Under the pieces are notes generated by a model that was not told the origin of the DNA, did not search any database, and saw nothing but the letters and a program-made list of their open reading frames with translations. The position numbers and the translations under genes were made by a program. From Aliigemmobacter aestuarii (lineage in GTDB: Bacteria > Pseudomonadota > Alphaproteobacteria > Rhodobacterales > Rhodobacteraceae), in the NCBI RefSeq assembly GCF_004799285.1, contig NZ_SSND01000001.1, positions 992,001 to 1,056,000 on the forward strand: 64,000 nucleotides of DNA. The letters run 5' to 3'. Each line of letters opens with the position of its first letter. The stretch's first letter is position 1. Positions 25,988-36,350 of this stretch are shown here, one piece after another.

Positions 25988-26653
25988 TCAGTAGACCTCG
26001 CCATCCTGCACGCGCCGGGCGAATTCGGTCGAGCCACCGGCCGACAGGATGGCTGCCTGCTTCACCCATTCGTCGCGCGTCACCCGCCCCTTGAACCCCT
26101 CCAGGTTCTCGTCCACCCAGGCGATTTCCGCCACGGTCCAGGCGGCGATCTGATCGAAGTGGAAGAAGCCGAGCCGGTGGCAAAGCTGTTCCAGTTTCGG
26201 CCCGATACCCTTGATCTTCTTCAGGTCGTCGGGCTGACCGCCGCGGGCCGCGGCAAGGGCTTCGGGCCTGACCGTTTCCACTGCCATGGTCCTGCCGGGT
26301 TCCGTCACGGATTCATCCGGCAGGTCCGCGACCGGGGGCATCACGGGCGACGGCCGAGCCTGCGGCGCGGCGTCCGTCGCTTCCTTCGCAAGGGTCTCGG
26401 CCTTCATCAGACGGTTGCCGGCGTCGTCCAGTTCCCGTTCAAGCGCCGTCAGCCGCCGGGACTGTGCCTTGCCGCGCGCCTCGCATTCCGAAAGCGCCGT
26501 GCGCAGGCGATCCGCCTCGCCGCTGTCATGCCCGACCGGTGCCGGTGCGGCCCTGCGGCCCCAGATGATCCAACCCGCCAAAAGCCCGATCAGCGCCGCC
26601 AGCAGCAGCAGCACCCAGATCTCGCCCAGCAGGAAACCCCAATTGCGAAACAT
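25988..26653 (-). CDS. Membrane-anchored helix-hairpin-helix protein
   Basis: A 221-aa protein. An N-terminal membrane helix (about 12-32) is followed by a charged coiled-coil stretch (about 45-90) and a Pro-rich linker. The C-terminal domain (about 135-210) has DDLKKIKGIGPKLEQLCHRLG, a helix-hairpin-helix like that appended to some NuoE-like and 50S L21-like proteins of alphaproteobacteria. This domain continues with FFHFDQIAAWT and EGFKGRVTRDEWVKQA. Such domains bind nucleic acid or mediate protein contacts, and the role here is unknown. It is 34 bp downstream of the OmpA-like gene on the same strand, so the two may be co-transcribed. Confidence 0.75.
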   Translation of the reverse strand: MFRNWGFLLGEIWVLLLLAALIGLLAGWIIWGRRAAPAPVGHDSGEADRLRTALSECEARGKAQSRRLTALERELDDAGNRLMKAETLAKEATDAAPQARPSPVMPPVADLPDESVTEPGRTMAVETVRPEALAAARGGQPDDLKKIKGIGPKLEQLCHRLGFFHFDQIAAWTVAEIAWVDENLEGFKGRVTRDEWVKQAAILSAGGSTEFARRVQDGEVY

Positions 26654-26687
26654 GCCTTACTCTCCCTCACCAATTCCGTTCAGCCGG

Positions 26688-28145
26688 TCATTCCGACCAT
26701 GTCACTGTCGTTCGGCGGTTCTTCGCCCGCCCGTCCTCTGTCGCGTTGTCGGCCACAGGTTGTTCCGCGCCATAGCCGCGCGACACCATCGCCTCACGCG
26801 GGATGCCGCGGTCGATCAGCGCGCCGCGCACCGCCGCCGCCCGAAGCTGGCTGAGCCTGCGGTTCGAGGCAGAATCGCCCGTGTTGTCGGTATGCCCGCC
26901 GATTTCGGCCTTGAGCCCGCCGGCAACCACACATTCGCGCACGACGCTGGCAATTTCGTTCAGCACCCCGATCGCGCCTGCATCCAGCACGTCGGACCCC
27001 GAAACGAAATTCACGCTACGCGTCCTCAGGACCGTGTCCGACGCGGTCTGACAGGTCTCGCGCCCCACGGCGAAATCGGGAATGGCAAGCCAGTAGCCGC
27101 CCGAAAGTCGTTCCCGGCGCCCGGTCAGCTGGTGTATCCGTTCGGCCCCTTCTGCGACTGTCGCGGGCGCGGTGGTGACCGAGACGGTCGCCCATTTGCC
27201 CAGTTCCGCCTGCATCTCCGCCCGGATCGCTTCGGGGTTCACCCCAGTGGCCACGCCCGCCTCGATGGTCGCCCCGGCAATGCCCCTGGTCACGCGCAGA
27301 GTTTCGACGCGCGGCAGCCATGCCCGCAAGGCCTCGGGCAGCGCAAGGTCGCCCGGCTCTCCCATGATCGCGGTACGCACCTCGCCCGCAACCGATCCCA
27401 GGCCAAGCGCGGCGGCGACCGCCTCGGCCGTCACGGCGACTGGCAGCTTGCCCGTAAGCCTGGCACCAGCGCCGGCGTCGTAATCCAGCGTATATTCGGC
27501 GGGGGAGCCGTCATCCAGCAGCGTCAGTTCGACCGTTGCCATGCCGTCGGGCAACCCGGCCAGCGTGGCCAGTACCTCGTCCTGCTGGATAGGGGTGTTC
27601 ACCTCGCCCCGCAGGATCAGCGCGCCATCGACCATTTCCAGCGTACCCGAATTCGTCGGCCCAAGCGCCATGATCCCGCTGCGCGCAAGGTCCGACCATC
27701 CTGCGGGTGCGCCCGCGGCCAGCGTCAGAGTATCGGCCGTATCCCCGGCCAGCCTTCGCACATCCGCCCGCGCCGCCTCGGTCGGCACGTGGCCTGCCGC
27801 CCGCAGGGTGCCGTCCGCCAACTTTTCCAACGACATCGTGAAGGGCGATACCCGATCAAGGACGACAAGCTCGTCGTGAACGGCGCGCCGACCGTCGAGT
27901 GTATCCAGCGCGGCGAGCAGGGCATCGCGTTCTTCCGGGCCGTCCGCGGTGCCGATGGCGCGGATATCGCGCCCCGAAACCATCGCGACCGCCCCATGGA
28001 CAGAAGACCCCATCACGGTGGCGGCGGCTTCAGCGATCCCGGCCTCGATCCGGGCGGCGTCATGTCCGCGCGCCCACCACCCCAGAACGCCCACGCCCAG
28101 AACCAGGACACCCGTACCAAGCCACCCGCGCACCACAGCCTCCAT
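26688..28145 (-). CDS. OmpA-family protein with BON-like repeats
   Basis: A 485-aa envelope protein. It has an N-terminal membrane segment (about 7-25), a long central part with repeated alpha/beta units resembling BON domains (for example LEMVDGALILRGEVNTP; LRVTRGIAGATIEAGV), and a C-terminal OmpA peptidoglycan-binding domain (about 360-485). The OmpA domain contains GHTDNTGDSASNRRLSQLRA and GYGAEQPVADN. It probably links the inner membrane or periplasm to peptidoglycan. The helix-hairpin-helix gene follows by 34 bp. Function beyond the domain is unknown. Confidence 0.85.
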   Translation of the reverse strand: MEAVVRGWLGTGVLVLGVGVLGWWARGHDAARIEAGIAEAAATVMGSSVHGAVAMVSGRDIRAIGTADGPEERDALLAALDTLDGRRAVHDELVVLDRVSPFTMSLEKLADGTLRAAGHVPTEAARADVRRLAGDTADTLTLAAGAPAGWSDLARSGIMALGPTNSGTLEMVDGALILRGEVNTPIQQDEVLATLAGLPDGMATVELTLLDDGSPAEYTLDYDAGAGARLTGKLPVAVTAEAVAAALGLGSVAGEVRTAIMGEPGDLALPEALRAWLPRVETLRVTRGIAGATIEAGVATGVNPEAIRAEMQAELGKWATVSVTTAPATVAEGAERIHQLTGRRERLSGGYWLAIPDFAVGRETCQTASDTVLRTRSVNFVSGSDVLDAGAIGVLNEIASVVRECVVAGGLKAEIGGHTDNTGDSASNRRLSQLRAAAVRGALIDRGIPREAMVSRGYGAEQPVADNATEDGRAKNRRTTVTWSE

Positions 28146-28286
28146 TCACCACCTACAGGAACCACCGTACCGCTTTTGACGCGCGCCACCCCTTCGATCA
28201 AGGGGGAGAAAGCGCCGTTTCACGACAAAACGGGGCGCCATCGCACCAGACTCCGCATGGATGGCGTTCGGACCGCCAGACCGGGA

Positions 28287-29762
28287 TCAGGCGTAAAGCC
28301 GTGCCCAGCGATCGACAAGCCGCCCCTGCAGGATGCGGGCGCGCCGGGTCCAGCCTTCCCCACCCGGGGGGCTTTCCCGTTCCGCAAGCTGCAACGCCTC
28401 GCGTCGCGGCACGTCGGCGGAAAAGATCCCGAAGGCCAGGATCCGCCCTGACGGCGGCATGATGTACCCGCCAAGACCCGACACGAAGTTCAGGGTCCCG
28501 GTCTTGGCCAGAACCCGCACCGGATGTTCCTTGATCGCCTTGCCCTTCTCGTCGCGCATCCCGACATCGCGCAACAACCCAGGCAGAGGCGTTGCATGGC
28601 TCGCGACCAGCGCCCTGACCATGTCGCCCGCCGTGATCCGCGAGGCGCCCCCAAGGCCGGAATGGTCCACGAACCGCGCCGCAAGCCCGTGCCGTTCGCT
28701 TGCCCATGCTGTCATGAGTTCGGCCGAGGCAGGCAAGGTCGCCTTCCCCGAGGCTGTCAGCCCCACGACCTCGGCGGTGAGGTTGGTCGAGAATTTCAGC
28801 ATGTCGCGCAGGATCGGCGCCATCGGTTCGCTCAGATGCTCGACCAGCGTCGACCCTGCGGGCAATTCATCCACGTCAGAGGCGGCGGGAAGGTCTATCC
28901 CGTGGCTTTTCGCCAATGTCTGGAACACCTCGGCGGCATAGACCTGCGGATGCCGGACGGGCATCCAGCGCGCCCCCCCCTTGCCAAGCGCGCCGCTGGC
29001 CACCGTCCAGCGATCCTCGCGCGCGCCCGCCTCATAGGTGAAAAGCGGGGCCTCGCGGGGCACGATCCGCATCGTCGCCATCCGCACCGGCGGGACCAGC
29101 GTTTCGCTGCGCGCGTCCATCGACACGGCATAACCCTGCTGGCCGCGCCGCCATTCGAAATGCACGCGGTTGAAGTTCAGGTTCAGCCCGGACAGCGCGG
29201 GGTTGTAGCCCACGAACTCGGGCTGGTCTGCGTCGATCAGGGGCAGGTTCGGCAGGGCGCTGGCATGCACGAGATAGCGACCGCTGATGCCCTTCACCCC
29301 CCGCTCGGCCAGCGTCGCCGCCATCGCGGCAAGGTGATCCGTGTTCAGCACCGGATCGCCCGATCCCACAAGGATAAGATCGCCATTGATCCGTCCGCCC
29401 TCGACCGGGCCCGTCGCGACAAGCCGTGTCGCATAGCGGTGTCCCGTGCCGAGCCGGTCCAGCACATACATCGCCGTCACAGCCTTGGCGACCGACGCCG
29501 GCGGCAGGGCCACATCCGCCGATCCCGCCTCAAGCACGACTCCGGTTGCCGCATCGGCCACGGCAAAGCCGGTAACGCCGCCAAGTTCGGCCGCGCGGAT
29601 CAGGGCTTCGGCGCTGGCCGGACGGACGCTGACCGCGCCGCCGTCACCGCGCCTGCGCGGAAAGGGAGAGCTTGCCGGGGCCAGCCCGACCGCCCCCTCA
29701 GCCCATACCGGATGAACCGCCCCGCTTGCCAGAAGCCCTGCCAGAAATCCGCGCCGGTCCAT
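28287..29762 (-). CDS. dacB: D-alanyl-D-alanine carboxypeptidase/endopeptidase, PBP4 type
   Basis: Periplasmic penicillin-binding protein of class C (peptidase S13), trimming or cleaving peptidoglycan cross-links. The 491-aa product begins [14 protein letters not shown], a twin-Arg-like signal peptide. The three active-site motifs are present: SVAK (in [10 protein letters not shown]), STN (FSTNLTAE) and KTG (LAKTGTLN). ATG 29762 is chosen because it starts the signal peptide; the open frame runs further upstream without similarity. It lies downstream of nadD on the same strand, with a copy of a dispersed intergenic repeat between them. Confidence 0.93.
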   Translation of the reverse strand: MDRRGFLAGLLASGAVHPVWAEGAVGLAPASSPFPRRRGDGGAVSVRPASAEALIRAAELGGVTGFAVADAATGVVLEAGSADVALPPASVAKAVTAMYVLDRLGTGHRYATRLVATGPVEGGRINGDLILVGSGDPVLNTDHLAAMAATLAERGVKGISGRYLVHASALPNLPLIDADQPEFVGYNPALSGLNLNFNRVHFEWRRGQQGYAVSMDARSETLVPPVRMATMRIVPREAPLFTYEAGAREDRWTVASGALGKGGARWMPVRHPQVYAAEVFQTLAKSHGIDLPAASDVDELPAGSTLVEHLSEPMAPILRDMLKFSTNLTAEVVGLTASGKATLPASAELMTAWASERHGLAARFVDHSGLGGASRITAGDMVRALVASHATPLPGLLRDVGMRDEKGKAIKEHPVRVLAKTGTLNFVSGLGGYIMPPSGRILAFGIFSADVPRREALQLAERESPPGGEGWTRRARILQGRLVDRWARLYA

Positions 29763-29778
29763 CACGCCCTCATCCTCG

Positions 29779-29798
29779 TCAACCTGATCAAAATACCC
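29779..29798 (-). repeat. Dispersed intergenic repeat, copy A
   Basis: On the minus strand this reads GGGTATTTTGATCAGGTTGA, 19 of 20 bases identical to copy D at 39963-39982. It lies between nadD and dacB, just upstream of the dacB start region. Confidence 0.7.
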
Positions 29799-29888
29799 TC
29801 GGGGGTGATTGGGCCGCAAGGCCAAGAGAGGGCAAAGCGCCCCTTTCCGCCGCCCCTGGCCCGAAAACCCGGTCACCCGGCGGGCGCG

Positions 29889-30506
29889 TCATCCCTGGTC
29901 TTTGGCTCTTCCGCCCCATTCCCCCCGCGCCCGGATCGCGCTCGAGGAATGTTTGCGCAACGGCACATCGGCAAAGCACCAGGCGGGCGGCGCCAGATGG
30001 CCCAGCCTTTCGCCCTGCCGCTCGCGGACCCTTTCGGCGGCATATTCGCGCGCCGCCCGCCCCAGACGTGCGCGGGTGCCCGAACCCGGCCGGGCCAGCA
30101 CGCCGATCGGCACGTTCTGCATGATCCAGTCCCAGTTCTGCCAGCGGTGGAACTGCGCCAGATTGTCAGCGCCCATCAACCAGACAAACCGCACGCCCGG
30201 ATAGCGCGCCATGAGCCGCCGCAACGTTTCGGCCGTATAGCGCGTGCCAAGCCGTGCCTCGATGTCGCTGACAACGACGCGCGGATGATCCATCACCGCA
30301 CGCGCCCGTGCCATCCGTTCGGCCATCGGCGCCGGGCCGTTCACCTTCAGCGGGTTGCCGGGGCTGACCAGCCACCAGACGCGATCCAGCCCGAAGCGGC
30401 GCAGCGCCTCGCGGGTGATATGCGCATGCCCCTCATGCGCAGGGTCGAACGACCCGCCCAGAAGGCCGATCACCATGCCCTTCGTCGCTATCGGCCAGCC
30501 CTGCAC
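29889..30506 (-). CDS. nadD: Nicotinate-nucleotide adenylyltransferase
   Basis: Adenylates nicotinate mononucleotide in NAD synthesis. The 205-aa product has [18 protein letters not shown] (the nucleotidyltransferase HxGH motif), [16 protein letters not shown], and the C-terminal SSSAIRARG (ISSTxIR-type motif). The start is GTG 30506, supported by GGAGGGGG 8 nt upstream; ATG 30476 would give a 195-aa form. dacB follows about 130 bp downstream. The divergent ettA gene begins 76 bp away. Confidence 0.95.
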   Translation of the reverse strand: MQGWPIATKGMVIGLLGGSFDPAHEGHAHITREALRRFGLDRVWWLVSPGNPLKVNGPAPMAERMARARAVMDHPRVVVSDIEARLGTRYTAETLRRLMARYPGVRFVWLMGADNLAQFHRWQNWDWIMQNVPIGVLARPGSGTRARLGRAAREYAAERVRERQGERLGHLAPPAWCFADVPLRKHSSSAIRARGEWGGRAKDQG

Positions 30507-30581
30507 GGCAACGTCCCCCTCCGTTGCCCTCTGTCTGCAATATCGCTACATGTGCCGCAACAGCGGAAATGGAGCACCCCA

Positions 30582-32237
<1,656 letters not shown>

Positions 32238-32259
32238 GGCCGATCTTCACCGCGTGCGG

Positions 32260-32288
32260 CTGCGGCGGGCGACCGCCGCAGCGCAGGT
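32260..32288 (+). terminator. Hairpin terminator between ettA and the cytochrome gene
   Basis: Perfect 9-bp arms CTGCGGCGG (32260-32268) and CCGCCGCAG (32273-32281) around a GCGA tetraloop lie 22 bp after the ettA stop, followed by CGCAGGTTT. The convergent cytochrome c gene ends at 32290, so the element probably serves both genes. Confidence 0.6.
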
Positions 32289-32289
32289 T

Positions 32290-32700
32290 TCACTTTTCCT
32301 GGATGGATTCCAGATAGATGGCAAGCGATAGCACGCGTCCCCGCGCCTCCAGCACGGAACCATAGTCGATCATGCCCTCGTCGCCGTTGGTCGAAAACAC
32401 CTGCCCGAACAGTGGCATGGCCCCGCCGTGGGCGCGCACCCCCGTCCTGCCGTCGATGATGTGAATCACCTTCAGCATCGGGAAGGCGCCTTCGTTCGCC
32501 TTCGACAGCTGGACAAGGTTCGGGGCTGGAATGGTCATCAGGTTGGCCATGTCGCCATCGCCCAGACCCGTCGCCCCGTGGCACACGGCACAGTAATCGT
32601 TGTAAAGCGTCTGGCCCAGATCATCGGCTTGAACCTGAACCGCACTCGTGAGGAAACCACCAACCAGCACCGCCATGAACGTCGATAGAGCTTTCGGCAT
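32290..32700 (-). CDS. Small secreted c-type cytochrome
   Basis: A 136-aa periplasmic monohaem cytochrome c. A signal peptide of about 24 residues ends near VQVQADD. The haem site CAVCH lies at about 36-40 and a likely Met ligand is in GGAMPLFGQVF. ATG 32700 follows GGAGG; the longer frame from 32769 lacks a signal. The partner is unknown: it could donate electrons to a terminal oxidase or take them from a dehydrogenase. An FNR-type box lies about 75 nt upstream, suggesting induction at low oxygen. Confidence 0.88.
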   Translation of the reverse strand: MPKALSTFMAVLVGGFLTSAVQVQADDLGQTLYNDYCAVCHGATGLGDGDMANLMTIPAPNLVQLSKANEGAFPMLKVIHIIDGRTGVRAHGGAMPLFGQVFSTNGDEGMIDYGSVLEARGRVLSLAIYLESIQEK

Positions 32701-32768
32701 GTTCTTCCTCCCACACCTCCAGCGCGTTTCCTGTATTCGCTTTTTAGCATGTATCACGCGGCCGCGCA

Positions 32769-32782
32769 TTGATTTGCATCAC
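32769..32782 (-). promoter_or_regulatory. FNR/FnrL-type box upstream of the cytochrome c gene
   Basis: TTGAT-TTGC-ATCAC matches the FNR consensus TTGAT-N4-ATCAA at nine of ten defined bases. Its centre is about 75 nt upstream of the cytochrome start at 32700. In Rhodobacteraceae FnrL activates such genes when oxygen is low. The match is seen in the sequence, while regulation is inferred. Confidence 0.65.
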
Positions 32783-32905
32783 TGCACGGCGGGCAGGAAA
32801 AGACGTATGGGAACGAGGCGTAGCCAAGGGGCTCGGTGGACGATGCCACGATATGCAGCCCGCGCTTCGACGCGGGGGCGTCCGCGCGGCCTTTCTGCCC
32901 CGGGC

Positions 32906-33508
32906 TCAGCCCTCGACGGGGTAGATGAACCCGGTAACCGGATAGGGACGGCCCAGGGTGCCCGGCGTGCTTTCCACGCGCACCCGGCTCCAGTCGCCCT
33001 TGTCCGAAATGTCGATGACCTTCATCCCCAGCGAGACCTTGTTGCGGGTCCAGTTGGCGTGGTCGATCAGGATCTCGCGATCCGACAGGACCTGCGAGAC
33101 GACGGCGACATGGCCGCGGGGGTTCTTGCGGGTGGCGCTGAAAGCCATGACTGCGCCGACCTGCGGTTCATTCCCGCGATCATAGATGCCGTTGGCCTTG
33201 CCCCACCATTCCCGCGCATCGCCGCGGATGTCGATCCCCGAGGCATTCCGCGCGAAGGGAACGCACCAGACACGTTGCCCCCGGGCGCGCATCGCCTTGG
33301 CCGTCGAAACCGCGAAATCGCGGCGTTCGGCCAAGGCCAGCGTCAATGTCCGGGGCGGGGCCTGCATCGACGACACGCTGACCTTGGAGCCGCCCATGGT
33401 GCCGGCACTCATGCCCACTGTGTCGGTGCAGGCGGTCAAGCCGGCCAGTGCAAGGGCAAGGATGGGAAGGCGAATGGCCCAGGAACGGGCAAGGCTGTTC
33501 TTGTTCAT
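32906..33508 (-). CDS. CHAP-domain lipoprotein, putative peptidoglycan amidase
   Basis: A 200-aa protein with a lipoprotein signal (lipobox LAGLTAC at about residues 21-27). A CHAP-like cysteine peptidase/amidase domain follows: catalytic Cys in RVWCVPFARNASG, then GDAREWWGKANG and the catalytic-type His in NPRGHVAVVSQV, with HANW following. CHAP enzymes cut peptidoglycan amide bonds; the target here is not shown. ATG 33508 is chosen for the signal peptide; the frame is open to GTG 33550. No operon partner is evident. Confidence 0.87.
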   Translation of the reverse strand: MNKNSLARSWAIRLPILALALAGLTACTDTVGMSAGTMGGSKVSVSSMQAPPRTLTLALAERRDFAVSTAKAMRARGQRVWCVPFARNASGIDIRGDAREWWGKANGIYDRGNEPQVGAVMAFSATRKNPRGHVAVVSQVLSDREILIDHANWTRNKVSLGMKVIDISDKGDWSRVRVESTPGTLGRPYPVTGFIYPVEG

Positions 33509-33714
33509 CGATACCGCGTCAACAGGCTTCAGGGATTCTGCACATTTCACGGCGATGACCTAGCCGGGGAACCGACCCGGTTAGAAGCCTGAAAATTGCC
33601 ACCCTCCGGAAACCGGCGGAAACTTGCCGCTCTCGATGGTTGTCGGCGGTCGTCGATCGTCCGGAAGGATCCGCCCGGGGGTTGGATCCGACAGCCGCCG
33701 CGCCTCGCGGGTCG

Positions 33715-34362
33715 TCAGGCAGCCGCCCCCTGTTCGCCGTCGCGCGCCAGATCGGCCAGCACCTCCTGGGCAAGCGCGCGCACCTCGCGTTCGGCCGGGC
33801 CGCGCTGTTCCACCGCCGCGCGCCCCTGCCCCAGCGTTTCGGCATAGGCCACGCGATTTGCCAGCCGCGCCTCGGCCACCCGCGCGACCTGTTCGGCGGC
33901 GGCGGCGATCTGGTCGGCAAGCCGCGTGCCCGTGGCCATCCGGTTGAGGATGATCAACGCCCGTCCGCTTTCGCGCGCCACAAGATCCAGGACGCCATCC
34001 GTCGCCCATAGGTCCATCTGGCTGGCCATGACTGGCACCAGCACCAGATCGGCCTCGCGAAGCGCGGGTCGCAGGTCGCTGTCGGCCTTGGGCGGGGTGT
34101 CCACGATCACCACATCATGGCTTGCGCGCAGCTTGCGGCATTCGTAGGCCACGCCCCAGGCCGAGGCCGTGGCGAATTCAACATCCGCGGCCCCGTCCCG
34201 TTCCATGCGCGCCATGAACCAGCGCCCGAGGCTGCCCTGCGGGTCGCTGTCGACCATGGCCACCCTCAGGCCCTGCTGCACCAGCGCGATCGCCAGATTG
34301 ACCGCCAGCGTCGTCTTGCCACTGCCACCCTTCTGCTGCGCGACGACGATCACCTTGCCCAT
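33715..34362 (-). CDS. ParA-family ATPase (orphan)
   Basis: A 215-aa cytosolic ATPase with the deviant Walker A KGGSGKTT (Lys11, Lys16) and DSDPQGSLGRW. DVVIVDTPPKADSDL forms the Walker B region. It resembles short ParA-like proteins that position cellular cargo. No parB, parS cluster or plasmid gene is nearby, so chromosome or plasmid partition is not supported by context. ATG 34362 follows AAGGAAAGGGAA; the longer frame to 34527 is rejected on that ground. Confidence 0.88.
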   Translation of the reverse strand: MGKVIVVAQQKGGSGKTTLAVNLAIALVQQGLRVAMVDSDPQGSLGRWFMARMERDGAADVEFATASAWGVAYECRKLRASHDVVIVDTPPKADSDLRPALREADLVLVPVMASQMDLWATDGVLDLVARESGRALIILNRMATGTRLADQIAAAAEQVARVAEARLANRVAYAETLGQGRAAVEQRGPAEREVRALAQEVLADLARDGEQGAAA

Positions 34363-34495
34363 GGCGATTCCCTTTCCTTGCTGCAACGCAGCATAGCACG
34401 TCGCGAGGCAAAGGGCACCGGCTTTGGCGCCGCATCCTTCGCAAGGTCGCTCCGCCTGTCGGCCGCGGCCTGTACGCCGATGGCAGAAACGCGAA

Positions 34496-34514
34496 CGGGG
34501 GCCGTTGGCCCCCG
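34496..34514 (-). terminator. Hairpin downstream of the DUF2892 gene
   Basis: Arms CGGGGGCC (34496-34503) and GGCCCCCG (34507-34514) form a perfect stem with a 3-nt loop, 26 bp after the DUF2892 stop on the minus strand. The T content after it is low, so efficiency is uncertain. Confidence 0.5.
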
Positions 34515-34539
34515 CTCCGGATTGCATGTACGGCTTGCC

Positions 34540-34743
34540 TTACTTGAAGGCGCAACCTGCCTCGATGCCGAACTTCTTCATGATCGACGCCGCCGGGCAG
34601 AAACCGGTGAACGAGGATTGCAGCAGGTTCAGACCGATGAACACGGTGAACCAGACGAAATAGGGCGATACCCACACGGTCAGCGCCACGCTGAGCAGCA
34701 CCATCACACCCGCAAAACGAAACATCGCACGATCCAAGGTCAT
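34540..34743 (-). CDS. DUF2892 (YgaP-type) small membrane protein
   Basis: A 67-aa inner-membrane protein with two helices (about 7-26 and 29-48) and the family segments NLLQSSFTGFCPAASIMKKFG, which match the YgaP membrane domain. The full YgaP has a rhodanese domain that is absent here. Function is unknown; relatives often sit with sulfur or oxygen-stress genes. It is a single gene upstream of parA on the same strand. Confidence 0.85.
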   Translation of the reverse strand: MTLDRAMFRFAGVMVLLSVALTVWVSPYFVWFTVFIGLNLLQSSFTGFCPAASIMKKFGIEAGCAFK

Positions 34744-34821
34744 GGCCTTATTCCCTTTCCCTTCAGGCCACCCCGGCCCGATATGCCGCCTGATATATCA
34801 GTCCCGGAAAACAAATTCAAG

Positions 34822-36213
34822 TTATTGAATATCTATTTCCTCGACCGGCTCCGCCAGTCTGTCGGGCCCGGCCTGAAGCCGCTGGCGCACGCCTGCGGCA
34901 TAGAAGGCGACCAGATCGGCCTGGATCACGTGCAGCGATCCTTCCCGTTCCGCGACCAGACCCCGCGCCACCAGCCGGTCCAGCGCGTCTTCGACCCCGG
35001 CGGCAACACCCTTCGGTGGCAGCTTCATCACCGCCCCAAGGTCTTGCAGGCGGTCGGCCAGCCCTTCGGCCCGGTCAATCAGCCCGGATCGCGCAACCGG
35101 CCCCTCGGCCAGAACCGCCGCCGTCAGGGGCAGGGCCAGGACAGGAACCGACAGCGTGATTTCTTGCATCAGCCGGGTCGCCAGCGACTCGGCCGTGCCC
35201 CCATGGGCCAGATGGTCCCGCAACGAAACCGGGGCGCCGAAGGCCACGGCCGCCGTACCGAACCCGTCGAACCTGCCACGGAACATCCGCCACAGGACCT
35301 GCACCACCGATGCGGCGATCTCCAGCGGTCGGGCGCGGAACCGCCGCTCTCCCGCGCGCGCGGCCTCGACGAGCGTGACATCCTCAAGCACACGGTCATA
35401 GGCGATCGCGGTCGGCACAAAGACAACGTCGCGCCCCCCCGGATCGAAGCCGCCGATGATGTAGGACAGAAGCCCCATCTTCGCCTCGCCCACCCGGCCA
35501 TCCAGGCTCAACCCGCCTTCCGGAAACACCGCCTGCGTCGCGCCTTCCGCCGTCACCATCTGGACATAGCGCGCCAGAACCCGGCGATAGAGCGCGTTGC
35601 GCGACTTGCGGCGGATGAAATAGGCGCCCATCGACCGGATCAGCCACGACAGCGGCCAGACCCGCGCCCATTCCCCCACCGCATAGGACAGCGCCGACCG
35701 CCCAGCCACAAGCCAGGTGACCAGCACATAATCCATGTTGCTGCGATGGTTGATGACGAAGACCACCGTCGCCTGCCGGTCGATCCGGTCCAGCGCCGCA
35801 TCGACCTTTCCGATCCGCACGCGATACAGCATGCGCGACAGTCGCCGCGCCGCCCGCGTGCCGAACCCGAAATAGACCAGCGCCGAAAAGCCGGGCACGA
35901 TTTCGCGCGCATAGCGCCGCGCCTCCTCGAAGGCCACGCTGCCGGGCACCCCGGTCTCTGCGGCATGTTCGGCCACCGCCTCCAGCACCAGCGGATCGTA
36001 GGACAGCCGAACCACCATGTCCTGACGCCGCATCAGCCTGAACGGCTCGATCGGACGGTCCAGACGCGCGTTGACCCGCTCGACCAACCGTTCCACGCGG
36101 CGGCGCACCAGCCAGCGCAGGCCCGGCCCGATGATCCTCTCCAACGCCGCAATCCCGGCCAGAACACCGACCAGGAGAAGGAACCAGACGGGCAGCGCCA
36201 CGGTTTCGAACAT
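34822..36213 (-). CDS. PlsB-like glycerol-3-phosphate acyltransferase
   Basis: A 463-aa membrane-bound acyltransferase. An N-terminal membrane helix (about 8-25) precedes the catalytic region with block I INHRSNMDYVL (His and Asp of HX4D), IRRKSRNALYRRVL (block II region) and block III FPEGGLSLDGRVGEAKMG. FVPTAIAYDRVLED follows as block IV. The order and spacing suit PlsB/GPAT rather than the shorter PlsC, although the protein is much shorter than E. coli PlsB (about 800 aa). It should acylate sn-glycerol-3-phosphate or a related acceptor. It is divergent from ecm. Confidence 0.83.
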   Translation of the reverse strand: MFETVALPVWFLLLVGVLAGIAALERIIGPGLRWLVRRRVERLVERVNARLDRPIEPFRLMRRQDMVVRLSYDPLVLEAVAEHAAETGVPGSVAFEEARRYAREIVPGFSALVYFGFGTRAARRLSRMLYRVRIGKVDAALDRIDRQATVVFVINHRSNMDYVLVTWLVAGRSALSYAVGEWARVWPLSWLIRSMGAYFIRRKSRNALYRRVLARYVQMVTAEGATQAVFPEGGLSLDGRVGEAKMGLLSYIIGGFDPGGRDVVFVPTAIAYDRVLEDVTLVEAARAGERRFRARPLEIAASVVQVLWRMFRGRFDGFGTAAVAFGAPVSLRDHLAHGGTAESLATRLMQEITLSVPVLALPLTAAVLAEGPVARSGLIDRAEGLADRLQDLGAVMKLPPKGVAAGVEDALDRLVARGLVAEREGSLHVIQADLVAFYAAGVRQRLQAGPDRLAEPVEEIDIQ

Positions 36214-36273
36214 CGGGCCAGCTTAGACAGTCGGAGGGCAGCGGTAAATCCGCCCATGCCGCAACGCAGCGAA

Positions 36274-36304
36274 TTGACAAAGGCAAGAAAATGTCGCCTA
36301 TCTG
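36274..36304 (+). promoter_or_regulatory. Possible sigma-70 promoter of ecm
   Basis: TTGACA at 36274-36279 is a perfect -35 box. CTATCT/TATCTG at 36298-36304 is a fair -10 at 18-19 bp spacing. It lies about 50 bp before the ecm start in the plsB-ecm divergent gap. Confidence 0.45.
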
Positions 36305-36350
36305 GCCCCGCAACGTAACAAAATTGCCGAACCGATTCACGAGGCCCCCG

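Noticed and set aside
28524-30581. Long open frame upstream of ettA (would make a 1237-aa protein)
   Set aside because: It is antisense to dacB and nadD, both with clear family motifs; the composition is Arg/Pro/His-rich, typical of shadow frames in GC-rich DNA. ettA similarity starts at 30582.
33715-34362. ParA gene as sign of a plasmid or integrated replicon
   Set aside because: No parB, replication gene or parS-like repeats nearby; orphan ParA proteins are common on chromosomes.
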